The position numbers and the translations under genes were made by a program. Shown piece after piece: positions 45,797 to 54,062 of a stretch of 64,000 nucleotides of DNA. The stretch is from the NCBI GenBank assembly GCA_039814715.1, contig JBCCAR010000001.1, positions 62,001-126,000 on the forward strand, in the 5' to 3' direction. The notes under the pieces were generated by a model, which did not search any database, was not told the DNA's origin, and was given only the letters and a program-made list of their open reading frames with translations. Source of the stretch: CAKZYD01 sp039814715 (GTDB taxonomy: Bacteria; Pseudomonadota; Alphaproteobacteria; Sphingomonadales; CAKZYD01). The first letter of the stretch is position 1. Every line of letters begins with the position of its first letter.

Positions 45797-47495
45797 TGGA
45801 GGCCTCGTTAGCCAATAGAGCCATCGCATCTGCTTTCAAACGAGGACGATCAATCTTCCCGTTTGGATTGCGGGGCAATGCGCTAAGCACCAAAAGGTGT
45901 GAAATTTGCGCATAGCCTGGCAAATGGTCTCTGCAAGTCTTTCGTATCGCCATGTCCAAAGCTGCATCATCTTCGGCGCTAGCACCCTTTTGGACCACAA
46001 CGAGGATTTTTGCGCCCACCTGCGCGTCTTCAAGTCCAAAAGCCGCGGCAGCGTCTACGCCCGGGGCCAATAGAACAACGTCTTCAATTTCCTGCGGACT
46101 GAGGCGGTTGCCAAGCACCTTGATCATCTCGTCAAGCCGGCCAACGAAATGAAAATCTCCATCTTCATCGCGAAAAACTTGGTCTCCGGAAAAAACGCAC
46201 ATATCGCCTTCTTTTGCGCCAAGTGCGCTCCGCAATCCCTCCGGTACAGGGCGAAACCGATAAGCGGTTCGGTCTGGATCGTTCCAGTAACCGGCAGCGA
46301 CAAGGGGGCCTGCATGAACCAATTCACCTGCCTGGCCGGGCACAGCTACTTGCCCATCAGGCCCAGCAACAGCCACGCGTGCAAAGGGGATCGCGCGGCC
46401 GATACTCATCGGTTTTTCACTCAAACGATCAGGCGGCATATACGTAGAGCGAAACGCTTCTGTCAGCCCGTACATCGCAAAGATATCTGCCTGCGGGAAG
46501 GCAGCCCGCATGATGCCTTGAATATCTGGCGTCAATTTACCGCCAGAATTGGTGACAAAGCGAAGCGTTGCTATCGCTGCCTGGTTCCACCCCGCCCCAA
46601 GTAGCATGTGCCAAAGCGGCGGTACGGCAGCAATCCCCGTCACGCCGGCACGTTCACAGACCTTCGGAACGTCAGCAGCCAAGAAAAAATCGTGCAAAAC
46701 AGCGCAGCCCCCTGCCGCCCAGGTCGATACGAGTTGGTTGAAGCCGTAGTCAAAGCTTAGCGGGAGGAGTGTCAGCACGCGGTCGCAGGCAGATATACCT
46801 AGATAGTGGGCGACCGACGCCGCGCCCAAGACATTTGCATGGTGCGTCACCATCACACCTTTAGGATGGCCTGTGCTGCCGGATGTGTAAAACAAAATGG
46901 CGGGTTCAGCGGGAGAGCGATCGCACTCAATGCACTGATTGCGCCAAGCGCCTGCGTCCACAGTTTCAATTGCGCTCTGAAGATCCGCGCCAGCCATGCC
47001 CAGCCAACGCAATGCGTCGACGCGATGAGCGCTCTTGAGCAAATCTATCTGGTTCTGCGGCATGAATGCAGCCGTCATGTCGCAATTGCCAGCGATATAC
47101 GCATGCTGTTCAGGCTTCAGCGCAGGGTTTAGAGGAACAACGATGCCGCCCGCACGTAGCACTGCAAAGAGCAAAACAATATTGGCAGGCTCCTTTTTCA
47201 CGTAGACGCCAATACGCTGCCCATCCAAGCTTGCTTTTGCATCTTTGGAGAACATCTCGATAAGCCCGGCGGCACACTGATCGATGGCCGCATCAAAATT
47301 GGCAAAAGAGATGGTGTCACCGCGCCACCATAAAGCAGGCGCGCCGGGCGCACGCGCGGTGGCTAATCGCACAATCACATCAATGGTGAAAGAAAAGCGT
47401 GCGGGGTCCGGCTCAGGGTCTCCCGGGCCCCAGCTTAGCGGTCCAGCAGGTAACTCCATCGCATCGGATAAGTGTGTTGCGCGTTCAGATATCAT
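45789..47495 (-). CDS. Acyl-CoA ligase (AMP-forming), exosortase A system-associated
   Basis: A 568-residue adenylate-forming enzyme of the ANL superfamily (TIGR03098 type). The A3 loop is ILFYTSGSTGHPKGVMVTH near residue 205, the A5 motif is MYGLTEAFRS, and the A7/A8 region shows SGDQVFRDEDGDFHFVGRLDEMIKV; the catalytic Lys is in NPNGKIDR near the end. It would activate an acid as AMP ester and load it on CoA or on the acyl carrier protein encoded at 48.3 kb. Its ATG overlaps the GNAT gene stop by 4 bp, and the decarboxylase start overlaps its own stop. Confidence 0.92.
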   Translation of the reverse strand: MISERATHLSDAMELPAGPLSWGPGDPEPDPARFSFTIDVIVRLATARAPGAPALWWRGDTISFANFDAAIDQCAAGLIEMFSKDAKASLDGQRIGVYVKKEPANIVLLFAVLRAGGIVVPLNPALKPEQHAYIAGNCDMTAAFMPQNQIDLLKSAHRVDALRWLGMAGADLQSAIETVDAGAWRNQCIECDRSPAEPAILFYTSGSTGHPKGVMVTHHANVLGAASVAHYLGISACDRVLTLLPLSFDYGFNQLVSTWAAGGCAVLHDFFLAADVPKVCERAGVTGIAAVPPLWHMLLGAGWNQAAIATLRFVTNSGGKLTPDIQGIMRAAFPQADIFAMYGLTEAFRSTYMPPDRLSEKPMSIGRAIPFARVAVAGPDGQVAVPGQAGELVHAGPLVAAGYWNDPDRTAYRFRPVPEGLRSALGAKEGDMCVFSGDQVFRDEDGDFHFVGRLDEMIKVLGNRLSPQEIEDVVLLAPGVDAAAAFGLEDAQVGAKILVVVQKGASAEDDAALDMAIRKTCRDHLPGYAQISHLLVLSALPRNPNGKIDRPRLKADAMALLANEASND

Positions 47496-48184
47496 AGAAG
47501 CAGGCCGCCAAAATCAAACTCTGGTGCCCCTTTTTGCGATGCACAGATGTGAAGATATGGCCGCACGGTAGAAAAAGAAAATTGCAAAGGCCCTAATTTT
47601 ACAAACGCAGCGCTGCCAAGGCATGTGTGCGCCAGACGTTTGTGGGCCCTCAAAGACGCTCTGTTCTGCGCGCTGATGCGGCTGATTGAGTATCGATGGC
47701 CATTTTCTATCATGTGCTTGGAAAATGCAGACCACAATTGTAGCAGGGCTCGGCCCGCGCGAAGGTGGGGCGGAACATAGACACCGTAGTCCCAAACAGC
47801 CTGATGCGGCAAAACGAAAACAGCGCGAACCTCATCTTCGATATAACGTCTTTGTGCATGCCAGATCCATGCAATTGGTGTTGCTTCTGCCATAACGAGC
47901 GCATGACAGAGACCACCGGCCGCATAGCGGCTTTGAATAACGTCAGGATTTACGTCACACCCGTCAAATAAGGCGTCATCTGGTTTCAGCTCTTGGAATG
48001 CAGGCAGTTGGCGATGCGCCGATTTCGATGACAGTGATACAGCCTCTAAATCGACCGCGAGGAAAAAATAATACTGTGTTTGACCAAGACGAATTGCCCG
48101 AAGCGCCTTGCCTAGCCAATAGACGCCCATGGCGGCGAACCCAACTTCTTGGATATCGAGACGGATCGTCGCCAAATTGACCAT
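47492..48184 (-). CDS. GNAT-like acyltransferase, exosortase A locus
   Basis: A 230-residue protein probably of the GNAT acyltransferase fold. I rely on layout rather than strong motifs: a core beta sheet around HALVMAEATPIAWIWHA, a segment AVWDYGVYVPPHLRAGRALLQLW that looks like the strand-4/CoA-binding helix region, and a following helix with the HRYSISRISAQNRASLRAHKR pattern, typical of GNAT ends. It is the first gene of the three-gene GNAT-ligase-decarboxylase operon, divergent from the acyl carrier protein gene. It might transfer the acyl or aminoacyl unit from the carrier to the polysaccharide. The start is uncertain, with no strong ribosome site. Confidence 0.7.
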   Translation of the reverse strand: MVNLATIRLDIQEVGFAAMGVYWLGKALRAIRLGQTQYYFFLAVDLEAVSLSSKSAHRQLPAFQELKPDDALFDGCDVNPDVIQSRYAAGGLCHALVMAEATPIAWIWHAQRRYIEDEVRAVFVLPHQAVWDYGVYVPPHLRAGRALLQLWSAFSKHMIENGHRYSISRISAQNRASLRAHKRLAHTCLGSAAFVKLGPLQFSFSTVRPYLHICASQKGAPEFDFGGLLL

Positions 48185-48335
48185 AAAGCGCGCTAGACGT
48201 CCTTTTTTGCAAGCAGGCGGCCTTCGAGCCTTTGCTCTTCGTCAAACGAAGGTGGTAAACTGTTCTCTAACGCTTAGGTGTTTAACACTCCTGTAAAGCA
48301 AGGCATATTTATTTGGCAAAGGCGGTTGTGAGGCT

Positions 48336-48611
48336 ATGGCGATATCGCACAGTGATATAAACGCAGAAGCAGTGGCTGGCGTTCGCGAGGTTTTGCGCCA
48401 AACCTTGCAACTGGGCGCGCGCGCGGATCAGTTTGAACCTGCGACACCGCTCCTTGGTCAGCTGCCTGAGCTCGATTCAATGGCCGTTGCATCCGTCCTT
48501 GCAGGGCTTGAAGAGCAATTCGATATTTATATTGAAGATGAAGACATTAGTGCCGATGACTTTTCAACCTTTGGTAGCCTTTGCCGGTTTGTGAATGAAA
48601 AAGCACGTTGA
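48336..48611 (+). CDS. Acyl carrier protein, exosortase A locus
   Basis: A 91-residue acyl carrier protein. The phosphopantetheine attachment serine is Ser48 in ELDSMAVASVL, with typical helices around it and an acidic helix III (DIYIEDEDISADDF). It is probably loaded by the adjacent adenylating ligase on the opposite strand. The next gene (hydrolase-like protein) overlaps it by 17 bp, so they are cotranscribed and the carrier is unlikely to be the main fatty-acid ACP. A 151-bp divergent region separates it from the GNAT gene and has an inverted repeat (CCTTCG 48221-48226, CGAAGG 48247-48252). Confidence 0.92.
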   Translation: MAISHSDINAEAVAGVREVLRQTLQLGARADQFEPATPLLGQLPELDSMAVASVLAGLEEQFDIYIEDEDISADDFSTFGSLCRFVNEKAR

Positions 48612-49497
48612 CGCCGCCAAAAAACGCCTTCGTTTGTCCGAGCGCGAGATCTTTTTTCTTGGCTCTGGCTGTGATGCACGCCTTGTAACCAGCCATGGGC
48701 CTTGGAAAGGCCTACCCCGCCGCAAAGACAAAGTCGCTGTCATATTTCTTCAGCCCTTTGCAGAAGAAATGAACCGCTGCCGACGGTTGATCTCGCTAAG
48801 CCAAGACGCCCTAAGCGCGCGCGGCATCTGCAGCCTTACAATAGACTATCTTGGAACCGGTGATAGCGCTGGCGCATTTGAAGATGCTTCCCTAAAAGCC
48901 TGGACGGACGACGTGAACCGGTTATGCGATTTGGCGATCAGCGCAGGCGCCAAGACCCTGCAGTTCGTAGGCGTCCGTTTTGGCGCGCTTCTTGCTGAGA
49001 CGATTGCAGCCAGCCGCCAGGACGTTACGCAGATCTTGGCCCTGCAACCGCAAGAGAGCTACATGCGCGCAATGCGGCAGTTCATTAGGATTGCGGCCGC
49101 GTCGTTAGACGAGACAGGATCAGGAACGGCCGGCGTTCTAAAGCCCAGTCCTGCAAAGCAATTGGAAGCAGGGGCGAGAATTATGGTGGGCGGATATGAA
49201 GTCACGCCTGAGCTGTATAGCGAATTCAAGACATCGAAAGCACCAGGCAAAATACCATGCCCTATAACCGCCGCTTTCGTGGGCGTTAAAAGCGCGCATA
49301 GTGACATATTAACCAGCGCAGACAGGCGAACGGTATCACAGATGTCTCAGCGGGCACCGCAGGTCCATTATGTTGCCATTAATGATGTTCAGCTTTGGCA
49401 TCAGGGCATTCCTGAAGAACCCCGGGTCATGCCCAGCGTTATTGCTGATATCTTGACGGGCAATCTGGCGAAACAGGACATTCAACGTGCCGCTTGA
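48595..49497 (+). CDS. Alpha/beta-hydrolase-like protein 2, exosortase A system-associated
   Basis: A 300-residue alpha/beta-hydrolase-fold protein (TIGR03101 hydrolase 2 type). The oxyanion-region motif LQPFAEEMNRCRR and the strand LTIDYLGTGDSAG are as in the family. The nucleophile elbow, however, reads GVRFG (126-130), with Arg128 where serine normally sits, so a classical hydrolase mechanism is doubtful. It overlaps the acyl carrier protein gene by 17 bp and hydrolase 1 by 11 bp. It may act as an acyl-handling or thioesterase-like partner, or be catalytically inert. Confidence 0.88.
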   Translation: MKKHVDAAKKRLRLSEREIFFLGSGCDARLVTSHGPWKGLPRRKDKVAVIFLQPFAEEMNRCRRLISLSQDALSARGICSLTIDYLGTGDSAGAFEDASLKAWTDDVNRLCDLAISAGAKTLQFVGVRFGALLAETIAASRQDVTQILALQPQESYMRAMRQFIRIAAASLDETGSGTAGVLKPSPAKQLEAGARIMVGGYEVTPELYSEFKTSKAPGKIPCPITAAFVGVKSAHSDILTSADRRTVSQMSQRAPQVHYVAINDVQLWHQGIPEEPRVMPSVIADILTGNLAKQDIQRAA

Positions 49498-50368
49498 TGA
49501 CGCTTTCATGATCGATACGCAGGAGGCGCGCCTTGCTGCAGTCTATCATGCGCCGCAGAAGGATCATTATGGGCTAAAGCTGGGCTGTATCATTCTCGTC
49601 GGCGGCCCCCAGTACCGTGTTGGGGCACACCGGCAATATGTGGCGCTCGCACGCGGTCTCGCAAAGCGCGGTGTTGGCGTCCTGCGATTTGACTACCAAG
49701 GCATGGGCGATAGTACCGGCACGCTCCAAGCAATGGAAGATCGCGGCGCTGATATCGAAGCAGCGTCGAATGCTTTATCCGAGCGGCTAGGACGTAACGC
49801 GAAGATTTTCCCATGGGGTTTATGCGAAGGCGCGAGCGCGATTTTCATGCATAATCATAGAATTGTGAATATGGCCGGCGCTATCATTGCAAACCCATGG
49901 GTCGGAGACGCGCGGATAGAAGCGCAGGTGCGCTGGAGGCACTACTATCTAGGGCGCCTCAACCTGAGTTACATGAAGAACCGCATTCAATCACGGCCAC
50001 TCTTCGGCGGTAACTTCTTTAAGAATGCAAAGGGCTTTCTGCGCGGCGTCGAGTATTTCGATCAAGACCCATATTCGCCAGCCTTAACTAATTTACCCGA
50101 TGACATGGCCTATTTGCTCGCCCGCAACAGGCCTATTCTTTATATTGCGAGTACAGACGACCGTGAACGCGAAACGTTTGACTATGCCCTTAGCTCCGAG
50201 CCGAGGTGGAAACAGGCCCATAACAAGAGCATTTTGATCCGCAAAGAGCTGACTGGGGCAGACCATACGTTCTCAACAGCGCGCGCCAAACAGAAGGTTG
50301 AAGACGTCACATTCAACTTTATTGATGAGCAAACGCGCCCAATTGGTGCCTTAGCGCCAGCAGCATAG
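49487..50368 (+). CDS. Alpha/beta-hydrolase-like protein 1, exosortase A system-associated
   Basis: A 293-residue alpha/beta-hydrolase-fold protein (TIGR03100 hydrolase 1 type). GGPQYRVGAHRQYVALARGLA near residue 39 and LRFDYQGMGDSTG near 66 are family marks. The elbow reads GLCEG (111-115), so Cys113 would be the nucleophile, suggesting a thiol-based transfer or hydrolysis of a thioester, perhaps on the neighbouring acyl carrier protein. The gene overlaps hydrolase 2 by 11 bp. A histidine in LTGADHTFS near residue 262 could complete the triad. Confidence 0.9.
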   Translation: MPLDDAFMIDTQEARLAAVYHAPQKDHYGLKLGCIILVGGPQYRVGAHRQYVALARGLAKRGVGVLRFDYQGMGDSTGTLQAMEDRGADIEAASNALSERLGRNAKIFPWGLCEGASAIFMHNHRIVNMAGAIIANPWVGDARIEAQVRWRHYYLGRLNLSYMKNRIQSRPLFGGNFFKNAKGFLRGVEYFDQDPYSPALTNLPDDMAYLLARNRPILYIASTDDRERETFDYALSSEPRWKQAHNKSILIRKELTGADHTFSTARAKQKVEDVTFNFIDEQTRPIGALAPAA

Positions 50369-50387
50369 GGCTTGGGCATCTGCGAAA

Positions 50388-50525
50388 TTACGAACGACGT
50401 TGGTTAAGCTGCTTTTGATTTTCCAAACGCTTTGCTTCTTCCGCCGCTTCGCGTTCTTCCAGTGTTGATTTGTAAACGATGACAACAACAACGATGCTCA
50501 AAGCGCCCATCAGCATAAGGGTCAT
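50388..50525 (-). CDS. 45-residue membrane peptide, unknown
   Basis: A small gene on the strand opposite to its neighbours. GGAG lies eight bases before the ATG at 50525, a strong ribosome site. The peptide is hydrophobic from residue 2 to about 18 (includes IVVVVIVY), then strongly charged and helical (EEREAAEEAKRLENQKQ), ending in NQRRS. This is a typical single-span small membrane protein with a cytoplasmic coiled-coil-like tail. It sits between hydrolase 1 and the O-ligase gene. No family is recognised; conservation in related loci would decide whether it is real. Confidence 0.55.
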   Translation of the reverse strand: MTLMLMGALSIVVVVIVYKSTLEEREAAEEAKRLENQKQLNQRRS

Positions 50526-50604
50526 CGCTCAATCTCCAATATCTAGAGGGTATTTTCAGCCCCCGACTATCTATCATTTTTTTAACGCAATAGGTTTAAG
50601 GTAG

Positions 50605-50646
50605 CATGAAAGCTAACCAATTTTGACGCGTTTCATGTATGTTAGC
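50605..50646 (+). promoter_or_regulatory. Interleaved inverted repeats upstream of the O-ligase gene
   Basis: CATGAAA (50605-50611) pairs with TTTCATG (50631-50637), and GCTAAC (50612-50617) pairs with GTTAGC (50641-50646). The two stems cross (order A-B-A'-B'), so as RNA they would be mutually exclusive hairpins or a pseudoknot; as DNA they could be two operator sites. They end 29 bases before the GTG start of the ligase. Confidence 0.45.
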
Positions 50647-50675
50647 CCGAAGATAAAGTGAAGGTGTGTTAGCAC

Positions 50676-51992
50676 GTGTTAACGTCTCTGTTTATTCTTA
50701 TTGTGCTCATCGTGATGTTACCTGCCATCTTGATGGCACCGCATACAGCGATGTATGTTTGGTGCTGGGTTTCTTACATGAATCCGCATCGCAATTCCTG
50801 GAGTTTCATAAAAGAAGCGCCACTCCTTGATGCAGTGGCTGCCTTTACCATGGTGGCGTGGCTAACCTCAAAAGACCGCAAAGTACCAGAGCCGCACCCA
50901 GTCTTATTTGTGATGCTTGGTCTTTTTCTTTGGACCTGTTTAACCACCATATTTGCCGTAAACCCGGACTATGCGGCTAAACAGCTGACACGGTTTTCTA
51001 AGATCATTTTGTTTACGATCTTTGCGATGGTGTTCATCACTACGAAAGATCGTATCCGTTATTTCATTTACGTTATCCTTCTCGGTCTTGCTTTCTACAG
51101 TGTCAAAGGCGGAATTTTCACCATCCTAAACGGTGGCAAGTATATCGTTTTGGGGCCAAGCAAGACTTTTCTAGCAGACAACAACCAGTTGGCACTTGCT
51201 TGCCTAACCGTAACGCCGCTGTTCTATTGGGTCGGCCGCCACGGTGAGACAAAACTCATACGATTAGCGGCGATGGGCTCAGGAATATTTACCTTGATCT
51301 CAGTTTTAGGGTCGCAATCTCGAGGTGCGATCATTGCGCTTACAGGCATGATCACCTGGATGTGCATCCTTGGCCGTAAAGTGGGCCTCGGTATTCTTCT
51401 TGGCGTCAGTCTCCTAGGCGGCGCGCTCTTGTTCATGCCAGAAGAATGGCTTGGCAGAATGGAGTCCATCACCGAATACGAAGAAGATGCATCCGCGACC
51501 TCGCGTATGCGAATGTGGAAGTACGCTACGAATGTTGCAGACGCACGCCCTCTCATAGGGGCCGGATTTGATTTCTATTACAATCAACAATATGCGAGAA
51601 AGTACATGCCCGGTGGCGGAAAAATCTATGTCGCGCACTCGAATTACTTCGATAGCTTGGGGCAACATGGCTATGTCGGATTGTTCTTGTATTTATTCCT
51701 CTTCAGCTGCGCCTTTATTTCCACAACTGAAGTACGTCGTTTGACCAAAGGAAATGAAGAACTGGCTTGGGCTTTCGACCTTGCGCATATGCTTCAGTTT
51801 TCGCTTATAGGCTTTGGTGTTGGCGGCGCGTTCTTGTCACTTTCAACGTTTGATTTGTACTTCCACATCGTTGCACTCACCATGGTGCTTCATTGCTTGG
51901 TCTTAAAGGACGTACAGCCCGAAAAAACTGCCTTTAGCTTGAAGGATTTGGCAGGGCGAACAGCAAATAAAGGTGCGCTTCCCGCAGAGTAA
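50676..51992 (+). CDS. O-antigen-ligase-like O-glycosylation ligase, exosortase A system-associated
   Basis: A 438-residue polytopic membrane protein of the Wzy/WaaL family (TIGR03097 type). About ten or more membrane segments are visible; the family N-terminus WCWVSYMNPHRNSWSF lies near residue 30, and a periplasmic loop with GAGFDFYYNQQYARKYMPGGG and AHSNYFDSLGQHGYVGLFLY (about residues 288-335) matches the Wzy_C active region. It is presumed to transfer polysaccharide from the lipid carrier to an acceptor. The start is GTG with AAGGTG upstream. It is transcribed away from the 45-residue gene and appears monocistronic. Confidence 0.9.
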   Translation: MLTSLFILIVLIVMLPAILMAPHTAMYVWCWVSYMNPHRNSWSFIKEAPLLDAVAAFTMVAWLTSKDRKVPEPHPVLFVMLGLFLWTCLTTIFAVNPDYAAKQLTRFSKIILFTIFAMVFITTKDRIRYFIYVILLGLAFYSVKGGIFTILNGGKYIVLGPSKTFLADNNQLALACLTVTPLFYWVGRHGETKLIRLAAMGSGIFTLISVLGSQSRGAIIALTGMITWMCILGRKVGLGILLGVSLLGGALLFMPEEWLGRMESITEYEEDASATSRMRMWKYATNVADARPLIGAGFDFYYNQQYARKYMPGGGKIYVAHSNYFDSLGQHGYVGLFLYLFLFSCAFISTTEVRRLTKGNEELAWAFDLAHMLQFSLIGFGVGGAFLSLSTFDLYFHIVALTMVLHCLVLKDVQPEKTAFSLKDLAGRTANKGALPAE

Positions 51993-52027
51993 GGGTTGAA
52001 AAAGTAACGGCGGCATTATGCAATTTT

Positions 52028-52036
52028 TGTTATAAT
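52028..52036 (+). promoter_or_regulatory. Candidate extended -10 promoter ahead of the AraC gene
   Basis: TGTTATAAT is a perfect extended -10 element (TG-N-TATAAT). No good -35 is seen. It would start a transcript with a 5' leader of about 150 bases before the AraC-family regulator gene. Confidence 0.35.
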
Positions 52037-52194
52037 TGTAGAGTAACAGCTGCATTGAAAGAGAGCAGCGTGCTCCCCTAAGGTGTGGCGATGGCTCATG
52101 TTTTTTATACGAACACTTATCGCTATTCATTTAAGGGTGTTAGTACCTGCGTTTCGTTCAATTCCATTCAGCAATTGAGTTGGAGGAACCAATA

Positions 52195-53229
52195 GTGTTT
52201 AGCGCTGATTTACAGAACATTGGCGCCAAACGCGTCTTGCCCCAGCTGTCGGGCCTCACGTTTTCAACGGACCATGTAGACGATGTACGCTCTCACATGA
52301 GCAGCGTTCTTTACCCGCATACAATTCATGCACATGGCTGCGGCCAGCTCAATTTCCGGCATCACCAAGGGCGATTGAAAAACATCTGTTTCAATGCGGT
52401 CGATTATGGGACGTCGAAAGGCCAAGTCACGGTCGGCGTTCCGCCTATGGAGTCCAGCTATCTCATGCACTTTTCCCTTGCAGGCTCGTGCGATGTGGAA
52501 ATGGGTGATGAAAAAGTACACGTCCCGACTGGTTCCTTCACAGTCCTAAGCCCTTTTGAGCACTTGCGCGTTGGCATGAGCTGGGACCATCTTCAACTGA
52601 GCGTGCGCGTTCCGCGCGAGCTGTTGGAACAAATTTTAGGCCAAGAGATTGGCTTTCGCCCAAACACACCGGTTCTTTTCAAACCTAAAGCATATCCTTC
52701 GCAAACAGGCTCATATGCACTCAGACGGATCGTTGAAACCATCTGTTCGGACTTCTCAGACGGCATTCCAGGCGTCACTCATGCCCGCGTTGCTGCGTCT
52801 TTAGAAGACTGTTTCGTTCGGCTCATGCTGGCAACCTTGGACCATAGCTATAGCGCAGATATCAACGCCTTAGACCAAGCGCCGCCGCCAGCGCCCTATT
52901 ATATTCGCCGCGCTGAACAATACATCCGCGCCAATGCCACAGAAACCATTACCATCGCGGATTTGGTGCAAGCCTCCGGCGTGAGTACACGCTCACTACA
53001 CGCAGGGTTTAAGCGCTTTAGGCGAACTTCGCCCATGACATATCTGCGCAACTACCGACTTGACCTCGCAAGGGACGCTCTCCTGGCGGCCGCTCGGCGG
53101 GACAAATCCGTGACCGACGTCGCCTTAGACTGCGGCTTTAATCATTTGAGTAAATTTGCTCGGGACTATCACTTGCGTTTCGGCGAAAAGCCATCAGAAA
53201 CTCGGCGGCAAGGGGCCCTGAGCAATTAG
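52195..53229 (+). CDS. AraC family transcriptional regulator
   Basis: A 344-residue activator-type regulator. The N-terminal 200 residues form an AraC-binding-like sensor domain, and the C-terminal 100 residues carry two helix-turn-helix motifs (TIADLVQASGVSTRSLHAGF and SVTDVALDCGFNHLSKFARDY) followed by the family end FGEKPSE. This architecture is frequent among regulators of aromatic catabolic operons. The start is the GTG at 52195 because TTGGAGGAACC places GGAGG eight bases upstream; the TTG at 52180 lies in that ribosome site. It is convergent with the Rieske ferredoxin gene, 5 bp apart, and probably controls the oxygenase operons that follow. Confidence 0.92.
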   Translation: MFSADLQNIGAKRVLPQLSGLTFSTDHVDDVRSHMSSVLYPHTIHAHGCGQLNFRHHQGRLKNICFNAVDYGTSKGQVTVGVPPMESSYLMHFSLAGSCDVEMGDEKVHVPTGSFTVLSPFEHLRVGMSWDHLQLSVRVPRELLEQILGQEIGFRPNTPVLFKPKAYPSQTGSYALRRIVETICSDFSDGIPGVTHARVAASLEDCFVRLMLATLDHSYSADINALDQAPPPAPYYIRRAEQYIRANATETITIADLVQASGVSTRSLHAGFKRFRRTSPMTYLRNYRLDLARDALLAAARRDKSVTDVALDCGFNHLSKFARDYHLRFGEKPSETRRQGALSN

Positions 53230-53234
53230 ACGCC

Positions 53235-53537
53235 CTATCTGTCGATGAGGAGCTGATCGCCGGAAACAGTCACTTTATAGGCGCGCACGGGCTCAGAACA
53301 CGGTGCAGCCGTGGCTTCTCCGGTTTTGATACAAAATGAGCCCATGTGAAATGGGCAGATGATCGACCCATCTTCGATTTCACCATCGGCAAGGCTTGCC
53401 TCGCCGTGCGTGCACAGATCATCCGTGCAATGATATTCGCCTTCCCAGTTATAAACTGCAACGGCGTGTCCATCTGACAGCTCAACCTGAACTACGTCGT
53501 CTTTTGGAACATCACTTGTTTTGCAAAGAGGCGTCAC
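53235..53537 (-). CDS. Rieske-type [2Fe-2S] ferredoxin subunit of a ring-hydroxylating oxygenase
   Basis: A 100-residue Rieske ferredoxin. Cluster ligands are Cys42 and His44 in CTHGE and Cys61 and His64 in CPFHMG. It carries electrons from a reductase to the oxygenase alpha subunit. It is the last gene of the minus-strand operon alpha subunit - small unknown protein - NTF2-like protein - ferredoxin. No reductase gene is present in the window, so a reductase must be supplied elsewhere. It may serve both alpha subunits of the island. Confidence 0.93.
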   Translation of the reverse strand: MTPLCKTSDVPKDDVVQVELSDGHAVAVYNWEGEYHCTDDLCTHGEASLADGEIEDGSIICPFHMGSFCIKTGEATAAPCSEPVRAYKVTVSGDQLLIDR

Positions 53538-53582
53538 ACACCGCTCCTCATACCTGATTGTCTTCTGTTTTCAATTAAGTCG

Positions 53583-54059
53583 TTAGGTCTTCTTGCCAGT
53601 CCAGGGGACATCGCGCGGGCTCTGCAAGCGCATATCCAGTGTCACATGGTCAAAGCGCCAATCACCGCTGCGAATGGAAAGAGTGCTGTCATACCATCCA
53701 CCGAGCCATGTATCGGCTGAAGTTCCATCGGGCTGGACCATGGTGCACAGTTCCCATAAATACCAGCGGCAGCTTGCCGTAAGTACGTCACTCGCTACGT
53801 CGATTTTTGGTGCCACCATGTAATGCAAAGACCACGTCACAAATGTCTGCCCAAGATCGGACAGACCAGCAGCGATCACATCCCTGCCCTCATAGCGCGC
53901 AACGCCGTCAGCCTCCCACACTGCATCGTCGTGGAATAATGGCGCAAGAATAGCCGGATCATTCTTCCGGTCAGCCCCAACCGCATAGGTCGCAATGAGC
54001 TGGCGAATCGCCTCATATGCCTCCAAACGCTCAAGCCTTCGTGAAACGTCGACCGACAC
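53583..54059 (-). CDS. NTF2-like/SnoaL protein, possible oxygenase small subunit
   Basis: A 158-residue protein of the NTF2/SnoaL fold. The N-terminal helix (RRLERLEAYEAIRQLIATYA), then FHDDAVWEADGVARYEGRDVI, and a set of strands match the alpha+beta cone fold. Beta subunits of ring-hydroxylating dioxygenases share this fold, and the gene lies between the small unknown protein (3 bp gap) and the ferredoxin gene, so it could be a structural partner of the oxygenase. Alternatively it is an enzyme acting on a pathway intermediate; many SnoaL-like proteins are isomerases, cyclases or hydroxylases. Confidence 0.75.
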   Translation of the reverse strand: MSVDVSRRLERLEAYEAIRQLIATYAVGADRKNDPAILAPLFHDDAVWEADGVARYEGRDVIAAGLSDLGQTFVTWSLHYMVAPKIDVASDVLTASCRWYLWELCTMVQPDGTSADTWLGGWYDSTLSIRSGDWRFDHVTLDMRLQSPRDVPWTGKKT

Positions 54060-54062
54060 TGT

